64,000 nucleotides of DNA from Lachancea kluyveri NRRL Y-12651 (lineage: Eukaryota > Ascomycota > Saccharomycetes > Saccharomycetales > Saccharomycetaceae), in contig CM000689.1 in the NCBI GenBank assembly GCA_000149225.2, forward strand, positions 744,001-808,000. The letters are read 5' to 3'. The position numbers and the translations under genes were made by a program. Shown here piece after piece: positions 28,600 through 38,990 of the stretch (position 1 is the first letter of the stretch; each line of letters starts with the position of its first letter). The notes under the pieces were generated by a model. It was given only the letters and a program-made list of their open reading frames with translations. It did not search any database and was not told the DNA's origin.

Positions 28600-29106
28600 C
28601 GTTTCGGCAGCGATGAAAATTTCTTTTCTCGACATGAAGAGTGTGAGTGTGAGTGTGAGTGTGAGTGAGACTGCCATAGACAATAGTCAGAAATGCTGTT
28701 TTGTCGGTTTGTCGAGACTTTTGCTAAATAGAGTTACATGCAGGCCCACAAGTCTGCAAGCACGTAAGCTCAAGCAACGAAAAAGAGTTTTTTTATTTTT
28801 ATTTTTTATTCATTTATTCATTTATTCATTTATTCATCTATTTACTTTCCTCTCCGCCGTATCACTCTCTCCTCCTTCTCCCTTCCTCCACCTTGTACCA
28901 AGTGATGTAATTCAACTTTCCGGTGTACTGAAATACGGTTTTTTTTTTTTTTTTGCAGAAAAGGAAAAGTAAGAAACAAAAGCTTTTGGATAGACGAGAT
29001 CTGTTTAGTGTAACGCTTACAAAAAAAAAAAAAACAGAGGAAATACAAAGAGGATAAAGAAACAAACGTGCAAAAAGCAGAAAAAAAAATAACATAGAAA
29101 CGAAAA
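28428..29106. promoter_or_regulatory. THP1 3' region and SIT4 promoter
   Basis: 679 bases. CACGTG lies at 28538-28543 within GTCACGTG on the minus strand, a Cbf1-type site. A 31-base T tract follows at 28569-28599, and GAGTGT repeats at about 28638-28668. A TTCATTTATTCA tandem array lies at about 28805-28850. No gene seen. Confidence 0.5.
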
Positions 29107-30036
29107 ATGGCAGATAGAGGTCCCGACCAATGGTTGGAAAAGATCAAGAAATGCCAGTCGCTGACTGAGAGCGAGATGAAGCAGTTGTGCGAGATGGTCA
29201 AGGAGCTGTTGATGGAGGAGTCCAATATCCAGCCGGTGCAAACTCCAGTAACGGTGTGTGGTGACATCCACGGCCAGTTCCACGACTTGCTCGAGCTGTT
29301 CAGGACTGCGGGTGGGTTTCCAGACCAGGTCAACTACATCTTCCTGGGCGACTACGTGGACCGTGGCTACTACAGTTTGGAAACGTTCACGCTCCTCATG
29401 TGCTTGAAGGTCAAGTACCCATCCAGGTTAACCTTGGTGAGGGGCAACCACGAGTCGAGGCAGATCACACAGGTGTACGGTTTCTACGAAGAGTGCTTGA
29501 ACAAGTACGGGTCCACCACGGTGTGGAAGTACTGCTGCCAGGTGTTTGACTTTCTCACCCTGGCAGCCATCATCGACGGCAAGATACTATGTGTGCACGG
29601 GGGGCTATCGCCCGAGATCAGAATGTTGGACCAGATCCGGGTCTTGTCAAGGGCTCAGGAGGTTCCACACGAGGGTGGCTTTTCAGACTTGCTATGGAGC
29701 GACCCAGATAACGTAGAGGCATGGCAAGTGTCGCCTCGTGGCGCTGGATGGCTCTTTGGCAGCAAGGTGGCTCGCGAGTTCAACCACGTCAATGGCTTAA
29801 ACTTGATCGCCAGGGCGCACCAGCTGGTGATGGAGGGGTTCAAGTACCACTTTCCCGAAAAGGATGTTGTGACGGTGTGGTCTGCACCAAACTACTGCTA
29901 TAGATGTGGCAACGTGGCCAGTGTGATGAAGGTTGACGAAGAGCTGGAGCCCACGTTCAAGATATTCTCTGCGGTTCCCGACGACTACATCCAAGAGACA
30001 AACCACAACAACCAAAGAGGTGGCTATTTCTTGTGA
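29107..30036 (+). CDS. SIT4: PP2A-like serine/threonine phosphatase catalytic subunit Sit4
   Basis: 309 residues, extremely similar to S. cerevisiae Sit4 (311). Metal-binding motifs GDIHGQ (52-57), GDYVDRG (81-87) and RGNHE (112-116) are intact, and the tail GGYFL ends in the leucine that is methylated in PP2A-type enzymes. Sit4 acts with SAP subunits and Tap42 in TORC1 signalling and G1 progression. NPC2 follows on the same strand, as in the YDL047W-YDL046W pair. This is the most conserved protein of the window. Confidence 0.98.
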   Translation: MADRGPDQWLEKIKKCQSLTESEMKQLCEMVKELLMEESNIQPVQTPVTVCGDIHGQFHDLLELFRTAGGFPDQVNYIFLGDYVDRGYYSLETFTLLMCLKVKYPSRLTLVRGNHESRQITQVYGFYEECLNKYGSTTVWKYCCQVFDFLTLAAIIDGKILCVHGGLSPEIRMLDQIRVLSRAQEVPHEGGFSDLLWSDPDNVEAWQVSPRGAGWLFGSKVAREFNHVNGLNLIARAHQLVMEGFKYHFPEKDVVTVWSAPNYCYRCGNVASVMKVDEELEPTFKIFSAVPDDYIQETNHNNQRGGYFL

Positions 30037-30799
30037 GGAGGGGTGCCAGGGGGAGAAAGTGAGAGGGAAGAGGACAAAGAAGAAGCAGAAGCAGAAGCAG
30101 AAGCAGAAGTGGCAATCCAAGCGCCGTCTTTGTATTGCCTTTTGATGAGGAATGAAGCTTAACGAAGAAGAAAGAGGGCATGTGCGTGCCCTCACGCCTG
30201 GTAATACCAACAACGGGTGACACCAATGTACTATTTCCTGTATACACACCGCTACTACGCTTACCCGTTTTTAGTCATATGTAGTGCTTTGGGCATTAAG
30301 AAATTAAACCCTTTTTAATTTGCAGCAAGTACAACCTGGACGTTTATAGGCGTTTTTTTTTTGTTTTTTTTTTGTTTTTTGTTTTTGTTGTGGTAGGACG
30401 GCTGAATCTACACCTTCTGTGTGGGTAAGTGTGCTTGGCTTGCAGACGCCAGAGTTTAAACCAATACTGACCGAGCTCAGTATCATTAAGCGATCTATGT
30501 CTCTCTTGTTGTTCCCAATCTGTCCAACCTGGTTAGGACAAGGCGGAAAAAAGCCAGACAGAAGCAAAAAGCCAGGCAGAGGCGAAACACAACAGACGAA
30601 GCCTGCCGTTCATGGCGATACATGCGCACCCGGACATTTCCTCAGGGGCTGCTGCTGGTTGGGGGTCCTGTCTTTATCAGTTGCAGCGGTTTTCGAAGGG
30701 GGAGCCCAGCAAGAGATACAATGTAGAAGCAACAGCAACAGCAACAGCCACAGCAACGTAAACACCCACCACAAAAATCAACACAGCTCCAATACTCCA
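30037..30799. promoter_or_regulatory. SIT4 3' region and NPC2 promoter
   Basis: 763 bases. A GAAGCA hexamer run lies at 30080-30108 just after the SIT4 stop, then T/G-rich sequence at 30352-30390. The NPC2 frame is open upstream to about 30419 but the extension shows no family features. Confidence 0.45.
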
Positions 30800-31309
30800 A
30801 TGCTAGCTATCATTCACCTCGTCTCCCTATTGCTTGCCTCTTCCTTGGTCTCTGCCGGGATCTTGGCCTTTCCTCAACCACCCTCCCAAAACAAACCCAT
30901 CCCAGGCGACTCTCCCTTGCTAAAGTGCGACGCTGGAGAGGCCCAGCTGTTGGACTTGCACAACGTCAACCTGATTCCCAACCCTCCACAGCGTGGTGAG
31001 AACTTGACCATAGGTGCCTCCGGCCACTTGCTCAAGACCGTCGTTGAGGGTGCCTATGTCGACGTCGAGGTCCGCTTGGGCTACATCAAGCTTTTGTCCC
31101 AGACCTATGATTTGTGCCAGGAGCTCGAAGACAACGACATTGGGGGCTTGTCCTGTCCTTTGTTGCCAGGTGAATACAACTTGGAAAAGATTGTCCAGAT
31201 TCCAAACGAGGTCCCACCAGGCAAATACTCCGTCATTGCCAGAGCCTATACTGTCGAAGATGACGAGATCACCTGTCTAACCGGCGACGTGATCTTCCCA
31301 GCCTATTGA
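30800..31309 (+). CDS. NPC2: Niemann-Pick type C2-like sterol-transfer protein
   Basis: 169 residues from ATG 30800. The signal peptide ([20 protein letters not shown]) is followed by an ML (MD-2-related lipid-recognition) domain. Four cysteines (43, 106, 119, 159) would form two disulfides, and Asn68-Leu-Thr is a glycosylation site. Family landmarks include [20 protein letters not shown] and [12 protein letters not shown]. The yeast protein binds sterols in the vacuole lumen and passes them to Ncr1. Although the frame continues upstream through other ATGs, only this start places the signal peptide at the N-terminus. Confidence 0.93.
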   Translation: MLAIIHLVSLLLASSLVSAGILAFPQPPSQNKPIPGDSPLLKCDAGEAQLLDLHNVNLIPNPPQRGENLTIGASGHLLKTVVEGAYVDVEVRLGYIKLLSQTYDLCQELEDNDIGGLSCPLLPGEYNLEKIVQIPNEVPPGKYSVIARAYTVEDDEITCLTGDVIFPAY

Positions 31310-32044
31310 TCCCGCCCACCTGCGCGCTGCTGGCGTTATAGATGATCTTTAACCATCCGGCTGCACGTTGCGTCACCGATGCAGGAGCAGACAGGCGTCA
31401 GACAGGCGTCTGAGAAGCAAGAAAAGATTTGGAAAAGAGGAGAATACAAAAGAGAGACAGATGACAAGACAAGAGAAATAAGACAAAGAGAAAGAAAAAA
31501 AAAAAATAGAAAGAAAAAGTCTCTGCTGTGTAGGATGTACTAATAGAAACCGGGAGTGTGCGTTCGATCCGGTGTGAACTATAACAATCTTCCAAACACT
31601 TCGTAGTACTATATAATTGCTCAGGCATCTTTAATTTGAACTTTTTGGATCTTTAATGTGTGCAGATTGAAACATCTGGAGCCTTTCTGTCGCAGTGATG
31701 TGTGTGGCTTGCGTAAGAGACGTAAATTCGAGGCACCGCAGGTATCCAGTTCACTATTGGTAAAAAAACAAACAAACGAACAATAAAACAAAACAACTAG
31801 CAGACTGCACCTTACTATCTAGGCGCATTGATATCGACTTTTATCGATACCACTCCTCCCGACGCCGCACCCATCGATAGATGCCGGTTCATTACCGTTC
31901 ATAATGAGCAAGCTCTTGTGCGCGTCGCGCCCGGTAACTCACCCAGATACATCAGACAGACTCTTCTCTCTTCTTGTCTCACCTACAGAGCCAAACTGCG
32001 CTTGTGCACTCAACCCTGCTCATTCCCCCCCGAATCCACCGAAG
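31310..32044. promoter_or_regulatory. NPC2 3' region and SDH5 promoter
   Basis: 735 bases. Contains an A-rich tract (31496-31507) and ATCGAT-type motifs at 31840-31880. An in-frame ATG at 31904 would add 47 residues before the mitochondrial presequence of SDH5; it is judged untranslated. No gene seen. Confidence 0.45.
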
Positions 32045-32533
32045 ATGCTTTCCAGATACCTTGTCAAGACGGTCTCCAGGGCCACCACTGCTACTGTCGC
32101 CGCCACCGCCGCCGCTCCCTGCCGTGTTTGCACCCCAACCACGAGATCGTGGTACTCCACTACAAAGAAGCCGGAGGACGATGTCACTTTAAGAGTCAAA
32201 GTAGCGCCTATCAAGAGGGAGGGCGAGCCACTCGATAGAAAACGTGCCCGCCTGGTGTACCAGTCCAGAAAGAGAGGCATTCTGGAGACCGACTTGCTGC
32301 TGTCCCGGTTTGCCGCTTGTTACCTAAAGGACATGACCCCGGAAGAGTTGGAGGAGTACGACGAGCTTTTGAACGAGCTAGATTGGGACATCTACTATTG
32401 GGCCACAAAGAACTACGAGATCACCCCCCTACCAGACAAGTGGAAGAACTCGCCGATCCTGCAAAAGCTACAAGCCTTTAGTGAGAACAGAAACCGCGAG
32501 ATTCTCAGGATGCCGGATTTGTCAAAGTATTGA
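32045..32533 (+). CDS. SDH5: Succinate dehydrogenase flavinylation factor (SDHAF2)
   Basis: 162 residues from ATG 32045, the same length as S. cerevisiae Sdh5/Emi5 (YOL071W). The start ([20 protein letters not shown]) is a good mitochondrial presequence. The mature domain has the SDHAF2 signature: [20 protein letters not shown], then [18 protein letters not shown]. It promotes covalent FAD attachment to Sdh1 in the matrix. By gene order it belongs to the YOL track and lies between the YDL-track genes NPC2 and MRP10. Confidence 0.95.
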   Translation: MLSRYLVKTVSRATTATVAATAAAPCRVCTPTTRSWYSTTKKPEDDVTLRVKVAPIKREGEPLDRKRARLVYQSRKRGILETDLLLSRFAACYLKDMTPEELEEYDELLNELDWDIYYWATKNYEITPLPDKWKNSPILQKLQAFSENRNREILRMPDLSKY

Positions 32534-33052
32534 ATCAGACAAGAGAGGCGTTCTGCCAACAAGAAAGCAGCAACGCGTAGCAAGTAGGAATGTCCATGCT
32601 ATTTAGTTGTAAATACTCATGTTTATGCCATTTTCCGTATCCGTTTTTCCCACTCGCTTTCTTCTCTCTGTGCCTCTCCTCTCCCCCCCCCCCCCCCGTC
32701 GCCATGCTGTGCAGCTAAGGTGCAGAACGCCGCCGAGTCACAGACAACTGTTTCTCCGTTGTCCGTGTCCCCGCGGTCATGTGACAGAATCGTCAGGGAC
32801 GAGTACCCTAGTAACGGGAGACGGAAAGAAGAAAAAAAAATTTTTTTTTTTTTTTTTTTTTTTTCTTATTTTCATTTTTCTCTCAAACCCATTTCCAGTA
32901 AAAACTCTGGTGCCATTAGTTTCCAACTGTCACCTGTCACCTGTCACCGCTTAGGGTAAAGTATAGCTTTTCCATCCAGTACTATACCAAGTGTTTTTAG
33001 CTGCCACTAGAACGCTCATACTCCCACGTCCTTTGCAAAAGCCACCGTCCAT
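32534..33052. promoter_or_regulatory. SDH5 3' region and MRP10 promoter
   Basis: 519 bases with two striking homopolymers: 15 C at 32683-32697, and A9 directly joined to T24 at 32832-32864. A CACCTGT pair lies at 32932-32947. No gene seen. Confidence 0.5.
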
Positions 33053-33340
33053 ATGTCCGGCAAACCCCCAATCCATAGACTGCCACCTTTGCCCAGGCTG
33101 AAGGTGAAAAAACCCATCATACAGCAGGAAGCCAACAGGTGCCTGGTATTGATGTCCAATCTGTTGCAGTGCTGGTCATCCAACGGCCACATGAATCCGG
33201 TCTGTGAGAACTTGGCCGGTCAGCTAAAGGCATGCACCAGCGAGAACGCCATGGGTAAGAGCGCCGGCGTTCAAAAGAGTAACATCAACTATCACGCCGC
33301 AAGGCTGTACAACAAAGTGGGTGGTAAGCCTCACGATTAA
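33053..33340 (+). CDS. MRP10: Mitochondrial small ribosomal subunit protein mS37 (twin CX9C)
   Basis: 95 residues. Cysteines at 30, 40, 51 and 61 form two CX9C motifs ([11 protein letters not shown] and [11 protein letters not shown]), the CHCH fold oxidised by Mia40 during import. Pro/Lys-rich start ([17 protein letters not shown]) as in Mrp10. S. cerevisiae MRP10 (YDL045W-A) is next to FAD1, as here. Confidence 0.95.
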   Translation: MSGKPPIHRLPPLPRLKVKKPIIQQEANRCLVLMSNLLQCWSSNGHMNPVCENLAGQLKACTSENAMGKSAGVQKSNINYHAARLYNKVGGKPHD

Positions 33341-33538
33341 ACACTGAGCTCATGTTGCAATTTTGCCGCCTCCGGCCTCTCTCCACCCTGCCGCCCGTTT
33401 CCCTGTACATACTCACATACACAAATAATGCTACATCACTTTTATCAGTGAGCCTTGGTCTTCTTTCTTTTACTCTTTTGTTTATTCTTTTATTTACTCG
33501 TAGTATGTCACTGCACAGCCGTCTCTTCTCCTTTCTTT

Positions 33539-34531
33539 TCATTTCTTGGATATCCTGCCAGCACGCTCCCAGGAATCGTTGATCAGATACCATCCGGGAT
33601 AGAAGCTCTTGCTGTCCTGTGCGAAAATCAGTCGGGCATCCGACTCGCTTATTGCCGACACGTTGACATGTTCGTCCGCAGTCTGCTTGCCGTAGGCGTG
33701 CTCTATTTCCCACAAAAAGTGGTTTTTCACATCAACAGCCGGCTCGCCGTTCGTAGTTGTCGTCGTCGCTGCCGCCTCGTATGACACATCGTTTCTATTC
33801 CTCAGCGCCGGCTCCACCTCACTGCTGTTTCTCAAATACGGGTTGCGCACAGTGCCGTTGACGCTGCCGATGGACGTGAAACCGAGGCCGTAGAGGCCAC
33901 ATATCTCCTCGCCAGAGTACAGCAGCATGCTCCAGATGTTTGACAGTCTCCAGTGCAAAATCGGCTGCAGACGCATGAACCTGGGCCAATCCGAGTCCGT
34001 TTCCTCGATGCACTTTAGTTCGCTGCCAAACGGGTCCGTGTGTCGTATCCCAATCACGATGGCCTGCGTCTCCTGGCGGAGATCCAGGTAGCTTTGGAAT
34101 GCATGCTGCATGCTGGTCTGGTTCCGGGGCGACTCGTACAGCGACAGGCAGTAACGCGCGGTCGTGTTCTTGATAAATTTGTCCAGCGTCCCAAAAGTCT
34201 CCACCTGGTTGATGTACACCGTGGGCAACCGCTTCAGCGGGAACTTTTGGTACCGGAACGGGTACTGGGAATCTGCTATGCTTTCGAGAAAAAACTCCCA
34301 CAGACAGCCGAGATACAGCATCAGCAGCACCTGGCAGTCCTTCCCGCCATTGTAGGAGAACGCTATCTCCCCGCCAAAGGGATTCCATCTCTGGAAGATG
34401 TCCGCCAGCAGATATGTCTTTGTCAGCCTGATCGCATCCTGCGTTTCTTCGATGATAGACGTGTGGCCCGGCAGCGACAGATACGCCTGTGTTATGTTGT
34501 AGCAACGTTCTGCTGTTTCAGCCAATGCCAT
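33539..34531 (-). CDS. FAD1: FAD synthetase (FMN adenylyltransferase)
   Basis: 330 residues from ATG 34531 (MALAETAERC); two codons upstream the open frame has only GTG. The PAPS-reductase-like nucleotidyltransferase core shows the PP-loop-like motif SYNGGKD (near residue 60), VIGIRHTDPFG and LQPILHWRLSNIW. These bind ATP and FMN in the cytosolic enzyme that makes FAD. S. cerevisiae Fad1 has 306 residues. Part of the excess is a Thr-rich insertion (EAAATTTTTNGEP) near residue 250. The product supplies flavin to enzymes such as Sdh1, whose assembly factor SDH5 is encoded nearby; RIB2 of the riboflavin pathway is also in this window. Confidence 0.93.
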   Translation of the reverse strand: MALAETAERCYNITQAYLSLPGHTSIIEETQDAIRLTKTYLLADIFQRWNPFGGEIAFSYNGGKDCQVLLMLYLGCLWEFFLESIADSQYPFRYQKFPLKRLPTVYINQVETFGTLDKFIKNTTARYCLSLYESPRNQTSMQHAFQSYLDLRQETQAIVIGIRHTDPFGSELKCIEETDSDWPRFMRLQPILHWRLSNIWSMLLYSGEEICGLYGLGFTSIGSVNGTVRNPYLRNSSEVEPALRNRNDVSYEAAATTTTTNGEPAVDVKNHFLWEIEHAYGKQTADEHVNVSAISESDARLIFAQDSKSFYPGWYLINDSWERAGRISKK

Positions 34532-34820
34532 CTCCACGGTTCAATCGGACGGGTGGTTCCCTTATACTGTCTCCGGTGAGGCTAACGCTTGCTTGTTCGC
34601 TCGTTCGTTCGTTCGTTCGCTGTCTTGATCTCTTGGGGCGGAGAGTTTCTCCAGCCCAACGGGCCACTTTCTCCATGTTCGTATATAGGTACATATGCCA
34701 TGGAACAAAAAAACAGGGTAGGGCGCCATCTCTATTTACAGGAAGCAGGCGGGAGTTGTGCAGTGCAGCAAAGTGTTTTGGTGTGTTGTGCCATGCGATG
34801 TTGCGGCACGAGCTCGTGGT

Positions 34821-36068
34821 CTACAGCTGGTTCTCCTTCAGCTTGGCCAGGTAGTTTTCGACGTGCTCCAAGTCGCGTGTGTTTTCCCTACACCAAACAA
34901 CGCCGACAGTGGCTGCACTTTCTAGGTGGCCGCCGTTGCTGTCTACGTCAAGGGCTTCATCAAGGACTCCGTCATTCATACACCGCATGTCCCGGACAAT
35001 CCCGTCCAGGATTTCCACGGTGGAGACGTCCCCCATGATCCCGTTGACGCTCATTTCGGTAACCAGTTGCCTCAGCTGGTGGATCTCCTGAAAATTTTTC
35101 CAGGAGTAGCGCAGCAGCAGGTTGTAGAAGCCGACGTTGCACACGTTCAGGTACAGTGATACGTCGCGGCTCTTTTTCGCCTCGTTGTATATGAGCGAGA
35201 GCAGGTTGTACTTCCTGTCAATGGGAAAGTCGTAGTCGGCACTCGTGAACAGGTGCGCTACCACAAAGGGCAGCGTTGTCTTGTAGGGCTGCGGCAACTT
35301 TTCCGGGTGCTGTCGACACCCTTCCTGGATCTGGGCGAGCACGTCTCCAGACTGCCTTTCCAGATCCTTGTTCCTGCTGGCGTACGCCTCCAGGTACTGT
35401 CTGATCACCTGCAGACAGTCCTCATCGGTCTGCACGCGGGTGTCCAGGTAGTCCAGGTGCGGCTCCAGGACCCGATGCAAAGCAGCCTTCAGCTTCTCCT
35501 GCGTCTCCAGTGCCGCCAAAGTCTGCGGATTCACTTGCAGTCTGGGCTTTGCCGGTACCGTGGCGATGTCGTCCAAGGATATCTTGTCCAGATATAGAGA
35601 GGCGGACAGATCTGCAGAGTCCTTTCTGTCGGTCTCGGCAAAGTACGTCGAGGTCAATGACACAGGGTACTTCCTGATGTCATCGGTGGTTAGCTTTGCA
35701 TAGTCGCTTACATCCCCCGGCTGCTCTCCCGAGGTGTCCTTGAAGAACTGTAGCAGCTTTTCGTTTTCCGGCGTAATTTCCTTCTTCTTTTCAAAGACAA
35801 TCTGGAGGTTGTCGTTCTCGGCAGCGGGCGGGTCCCCTTTGTGCAGGGCATCCCGCAACAAGCCTTTGGACTTGTCCTTTGCCTCGCTTCTTTTCATGAT
35901 CTGGGCAAAGATTTGCTCGAAAAGAGTTTTCTCCTGTACGGTGGACACATGGCTACTCTTGAAGTGGCCGGGGCTTGTATCTGTCAAGGGTGGTTTCTGG
36001 CGCAGAGGTCTTGTGCAATGCACACTCCTCGCAAGAACACGTGTGGATCGTGGGCTGCATTTCAACAT
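34821..36068 (-). CDS. MTF2: Mitochondrial RNA-metabolism protein Mtf2/Nam1
   Basis: 415 residues. A strongly basic start (MLKCSPRSTRVLARSVHCTR) fits a mitochondrial presequence. The body is helical with few diagnostic motifs; the call rests on overall resemblance to Mtf2 and on its place between FAD1 (YDL045C) and, after an insertion, PRP11 (YDL043C). Mtf2 (440 residues in S. cerevisiae) binds the N-terminal extension of mitochondrial RNA polymerase and couples transcription to RNA handling and translation. Confidence 0.75.
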   Translation of the reverse strand: MLKCSPRSTRVLARSVHCTRPLRQKPPLTDTSPGHFKSSHVSTVQEKTLFEQIFAQIMKRSEAKDKSKGLLRDALHKGDPPAAENDNLQIVFEKKKEITPENEKLLQFFKDTSGEQPGDVSDYAKLTTDDIRKYPVSLTSTYFAETDRKDSADLSASLYLDKISLDDIATVPAKPRLQVNPQTLAALETQEKLKAALHRVLEPHLDYLDTRVQTDEDCLQVIRQYLEAYASRNKDLERQSGDVLAQIQEGCRQHPEKLPQPYKTTLPFVVAHLFTSADYDFPIDRKYNLLSLIYNEAKKSRDVSLYLNVCNVGFYNLLLRYSWKNFQEIHQLRQLVTEMSVNGIMGDVSTVEILDGIVRDMRCMNDGVLDEALDVDSNGGHLESAATVGVVWCRENTRDLEHVENYLAKLKENQL

Positions 36069-36654
36069 CAGCGGTTGTGATACTGTTTTGTTTTTGTTTT
36101 TTTTTTTCTTTGTTCCGTTCTTCTGTGATGTTGTGCACAGCGCTATTTGTGAACGTTTTTCAGGTTCGCATTCAGCGTTTGGAAACCAAACTGACTTTTC
36201 TCACGCACAACACACGACGGGATCGGCCTGTGTCGATGCATCGGGGGCGTTCCGTACGACTGTCCCAGCATTCGTAACCGCCGCGGCGTCAGCCGTGCGT
36301 GTCTGGGGAGGCCCAGGAGAGACTGCGGCTCAGCGATATACAGAAGCGGTCTGTTACTGTGCAGTGCACCATCGAACAGGTTTATCGCACAAGTGTCTAA
36401 ACTCTGGGGCCGTTTCTTTCAATGGCGTTAGCAAGGTGGCACGGAAGAAAAACCAGCACAAAAGAAAAACCAGCGCAAAAGAAAAACCAACACCAACGAC
36501 TAAAACAACAACAGTAAAACTACGTATCCATAACAAGTGCACACTCCTTTCGATGCCCTCTATTTGCCTACTTGTCTATTTACATTTCTAACTACTCTCC
36601 GCTCCACTCTTTCACCGTCCAGTTTGCACTCTTCTTTCTTTCCGCCTGCTCCGT
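36069..36654. promoter_or_regulatory. MTF2 promoter and NBA1 3' region
   Basis: 586 bases. A T run (36100-36109) lies close to MTF2 and a short repeat of AAGAAAAACCA(A/G)C at about 36445-36492. An open frame crosses into this region from MTF2 on the opposite strand and is a shadow. Confidence 0.4.
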
Positions 36655-38688
36655 CTAGAAGCCTTCGAGAGCCCTGGTGGCCTTGTCCAGTCTTCTAAGA
36701 CCCTCAGAGTACCGCTCTGGATCCAAAACCATGTCGGCCGTTAGCCTAGACAGGGAGTCCACAAGCCTTTCAAGGGCTCGCTTTTCTTCCGTTCTCATCC
36801 CCAGGTTTGCAAACTCGGATCCTATCAGAGTGCCCTTGGTCACGTTTAGCAATTGTGAAATAGTGTCAATATCAAAGGACCTGAACTCTTTCTTGTGGGT
36901 TTTCTTGCCCTTGCCCTTGCCCTTGCTTTTGCTCTTGCCCTTGCCCTTTTCTGTTGCAGATGCTTGCCGTGTCCTTTCGTAACCGGCTAAAGGTGTAGCT
37001 GGCCCACCTGAAAGGTTTTTCGTGCTATGACGACTGGACGCCGGCCTCAGCATCTGGCTCTCGCAAGCGAGTCCGCCAACACCAAAATCACCGCCGTTGT
37101 TGTCCTCTCCTTCTTTGATATCCTCATACTCCCCGTCATCATCTCCGGACTGCTGTGGTAGCGGCAGCGGCAACGGCAACGGCAAAGGTAGCAACTCTTC
37201 ACTCTTTATGCACGAGTCCATGGCCTTGATGGTGTCGTCTCTGCTGACTTTGCGGTGTTGGTCCTCTTCATCCACGGGCACGTTGGGCAGTGGTCTGTCG
37301 AAATAGCTATCGTCGTTCTCAAAATCGTGCTCCGGGCGCTGGGCATCTTCGTCTCCCGTACAAGAGGCCGCAGAATAGTAGCTTTCCGTTTTCTCGGTAC
37401 TGGCCCTTGACTCGGCCCTAGAGTGGGTGCCCCGGACCATTTCCTTGTGTAGCTCCTTTTGAATGTCCTCAAGGCTCTGTTTGATAAAAAGATGCGACCT
37501 AGGTCTGTTTCTGTTTCTTGGCGGAATACTCGGCTTGTAGTCCGATGTGGTGGCACGGTCTGGCGACTTGCCCCGAGCCTGGTTCTCTGGCACGCTGGTG
37601 CTCAAGAGGGGTATGATACTGGACACGATCGATTCCGCATCGTTTGCAGCTCTGTGTGAGATTGACGTGCTGGATGCACTGGACGCGCTGGACGCACTGA
37701 TCACAGTTGTTGTACGTACCGGACTGGGCTGGTTGCTGGAAGGAGCCAGATTCTTGTCATTTTTCACTTCATCAGTAGTACCGGCTTCGCGCTCTCTCCT
37801 TTCCTCACCATACTCTTGGACTGCCTTGCGTCCCACCGCTTCCAGCTCGGTCTGCTCCTCCTCCTTGATCTGCTCGACAGGGCTCCTTTCGTACATGTAC
37901 CGTTGCTGGGCGTTGTCCAATGGACAGGACAGGTTGGCAACGGCGCTGGAACCGGACCCGCTCGCGCTGGAGTAGTTGCACGAGTGCCCACTCTCGCTCC
38001 CCAGATTCCCAGAGCCGATGGAAGACGGGGCCTTCTGGTGTTGCAGTGCCTTTGAAGACACCAGTCTCAGCGAGGTGTTGCCCGACGAACTTGTGTAGGC
38101 GTGATGCTCCACCTTCTTGACATTGTCAGTGGATGCAAGCACCCGGCTGCTCTCATTGTCGGAAGTGCCTCCTCTGTCCTCTTTATCCCCTTTGTCCTGC
38201 TTCTCGGCATCAGAAGTGATACCTAGGCCGATTGGCCTACTCAAAGATTCCTGTGAGGGCAGCGGCGGCAATCTGGGTTCGTGGGAGACCCGTTCGTGCT
38301 CGCGGGGCTCGCCGGAGTCGCCGTAGTTTGAAACGATATAGGACACTTGGACTCCCTCGTGGATGCTGCCAGAGTACTCAGAAATGATGCTTTCTCTGTG
38401 GCCGGGGGTGTATTTTCCAGGAGTTACTGGCGTAGCTCTGCTCGCGGGGCAGGAACCGGCAACACGCAGGGCCGGCGGCTGCAACAACATGTCAGATCCC
38501 GACACTTTGATAGGAGACGTGCTGTTGGTCGATGCCGTCTGTGGTCTGGCTGGGGAGCTGAAGCTGGGCTCGTCTGTGTCTGACGATTCGTCTTTGTCTC
38601 TGTCTCCGTTGAGGGAGTCGATCATGGCGGACAGCCGCTGTGTGTTTATGTTAAGGTGGCTCTCGCTGCCAACGGAGGATGACATCAT
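36655..38688 (-). CDS. NBA1: Bud-neck protein Nba1 homologue
   Basis: 677 residues from ATG 38688 (MMSSSVGSESH). The frame continues to 38760 only with a TTG start. Most of the chain is Ser/Asp/Glu-rich and disordered. The conserved part is the last 75 residues (FDIDTISQLLNVTKGTLIGS ... LERLVDSLSRLTADMVLDPE). By gene order it lies between SDH5 (YOL071W) and NUF2 (YOL069W), exactly where YOL070C (NBA1) belongs. Nba1 binds Nap1 and Nis1 at the bud neck and blocks Cdc42 at old division sites. It is longer than the S. cerevisiae protein (about 500). Direct repeats (CAAGTTTGCTGATC) lie just before the ATG at 38707-38746. Confidence 0.75.
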   Translation of the reverse strand: MMSSSVGSESHLNINTQRLSAMIDSLNGDRDKDESSDTDEPSFSSPARPQTASTNSTSPIKVSGSDMLLQPPALRVAGSCPASRATPVTPGKYTPGHRESIISEYSGSIHEGVQVSYIVSNYGDSGEPREHERVSHEPRLPPLPSQESLSRPIGLGITSDAEKQDKGDKEDRGGTSDNESSRVLASTDNVKKVEHHAYTSSSGNTSLRLVSSKALQHQKAPSSIGSGNLGSESGHSCNYSSASGSGSSAVANLSCPLDNAQQRYMYERSPVEQIKEEEQTELEAVGRKAVQEYGEERREREAGTTDEVKNDKNLAPSSNQPSPVRTTTVISASSASSASSTSISHRAANDAESIVSSIIPLLSTSVPENQARGKSPDRATTSDYKPSIPPRNRNRPRSHLFIKQSLEDIQKELHKEMVRGTHSRAESRASTEKTESYYSAASCTGDEDAQRPEHDFENDDSYFDRPLPNVPVDEEDQHRKVSRDDTIKAMDSCIKSEELLPLPLPLPLPLPQQSGDDDGEYEDIKEGEDNNGGDFGVGGLACESQMLRPASSRHSTKNLSGGPATPLAGYERTRQASATEKGKGKSKSKGKGKGKKTHKKEFRSFDIDTISQLLNVTKGTLIGSEFANLGMRTEEKRALERLVDSLSRLTADMVLDPERYSEGLRRLDKATRALEGF

Positions 38689-38910
38689 GCTTGTGTTTTG
38701 CTGGTTCAAGTTTGCTGATCCAAGTTTGCTGATCCAAGTTTGCTGAAGTGGTTTGTCCAATCAATAATACCAGAGAAACCGCTCCTCTGTTGTGCAGACC
38801 ATCCGTGAACACTGCAGTAAATCACATTTCCCGATGTGGAAATATGTCAATAAAACGCTACATCGTTATATACGGGTGTGAAAGCTAGGAGTTGCCGCCA
38901 CCCAGACCGC

Positions 38911-38990
38911 AAGCTAAGCTAAACTAGGCTAAACTAGGCTAAACTAGGCTAAACTAAGCTAGACTAAGCTGCGCTAGGCTGGGCTGGACT
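38911..38990. repeat. 10-bp tandem array spanning the 3' end of the monooxygenase-like gene
   Basis: About eight copies of AAACTAGGCT with drift (AGCTAAGCT, AGACTAAGCT, GCGCTAGGCT, GGGCTGGACT). The stop codon at 38964-38966 lies inside the array, so the last codons (AQPSAA) are encoded by degenerate units. Confidence 0.85.

Noticed and set aside
28412-28972. Plus-strand frame of 186 codons between THP1 and SIT4
   Set aside because: It is built from homopolymer and simple-repeat sequence (poly-Phe from the T tracts) and lies in the SIT4 promoter.
30419-30799. In-frame N-terminal extension of NPC2
   Set aside because: The extension is Ser/Asn repeat-like and would bury the signal peptide inside the protein; the family starts at the signal peptide.
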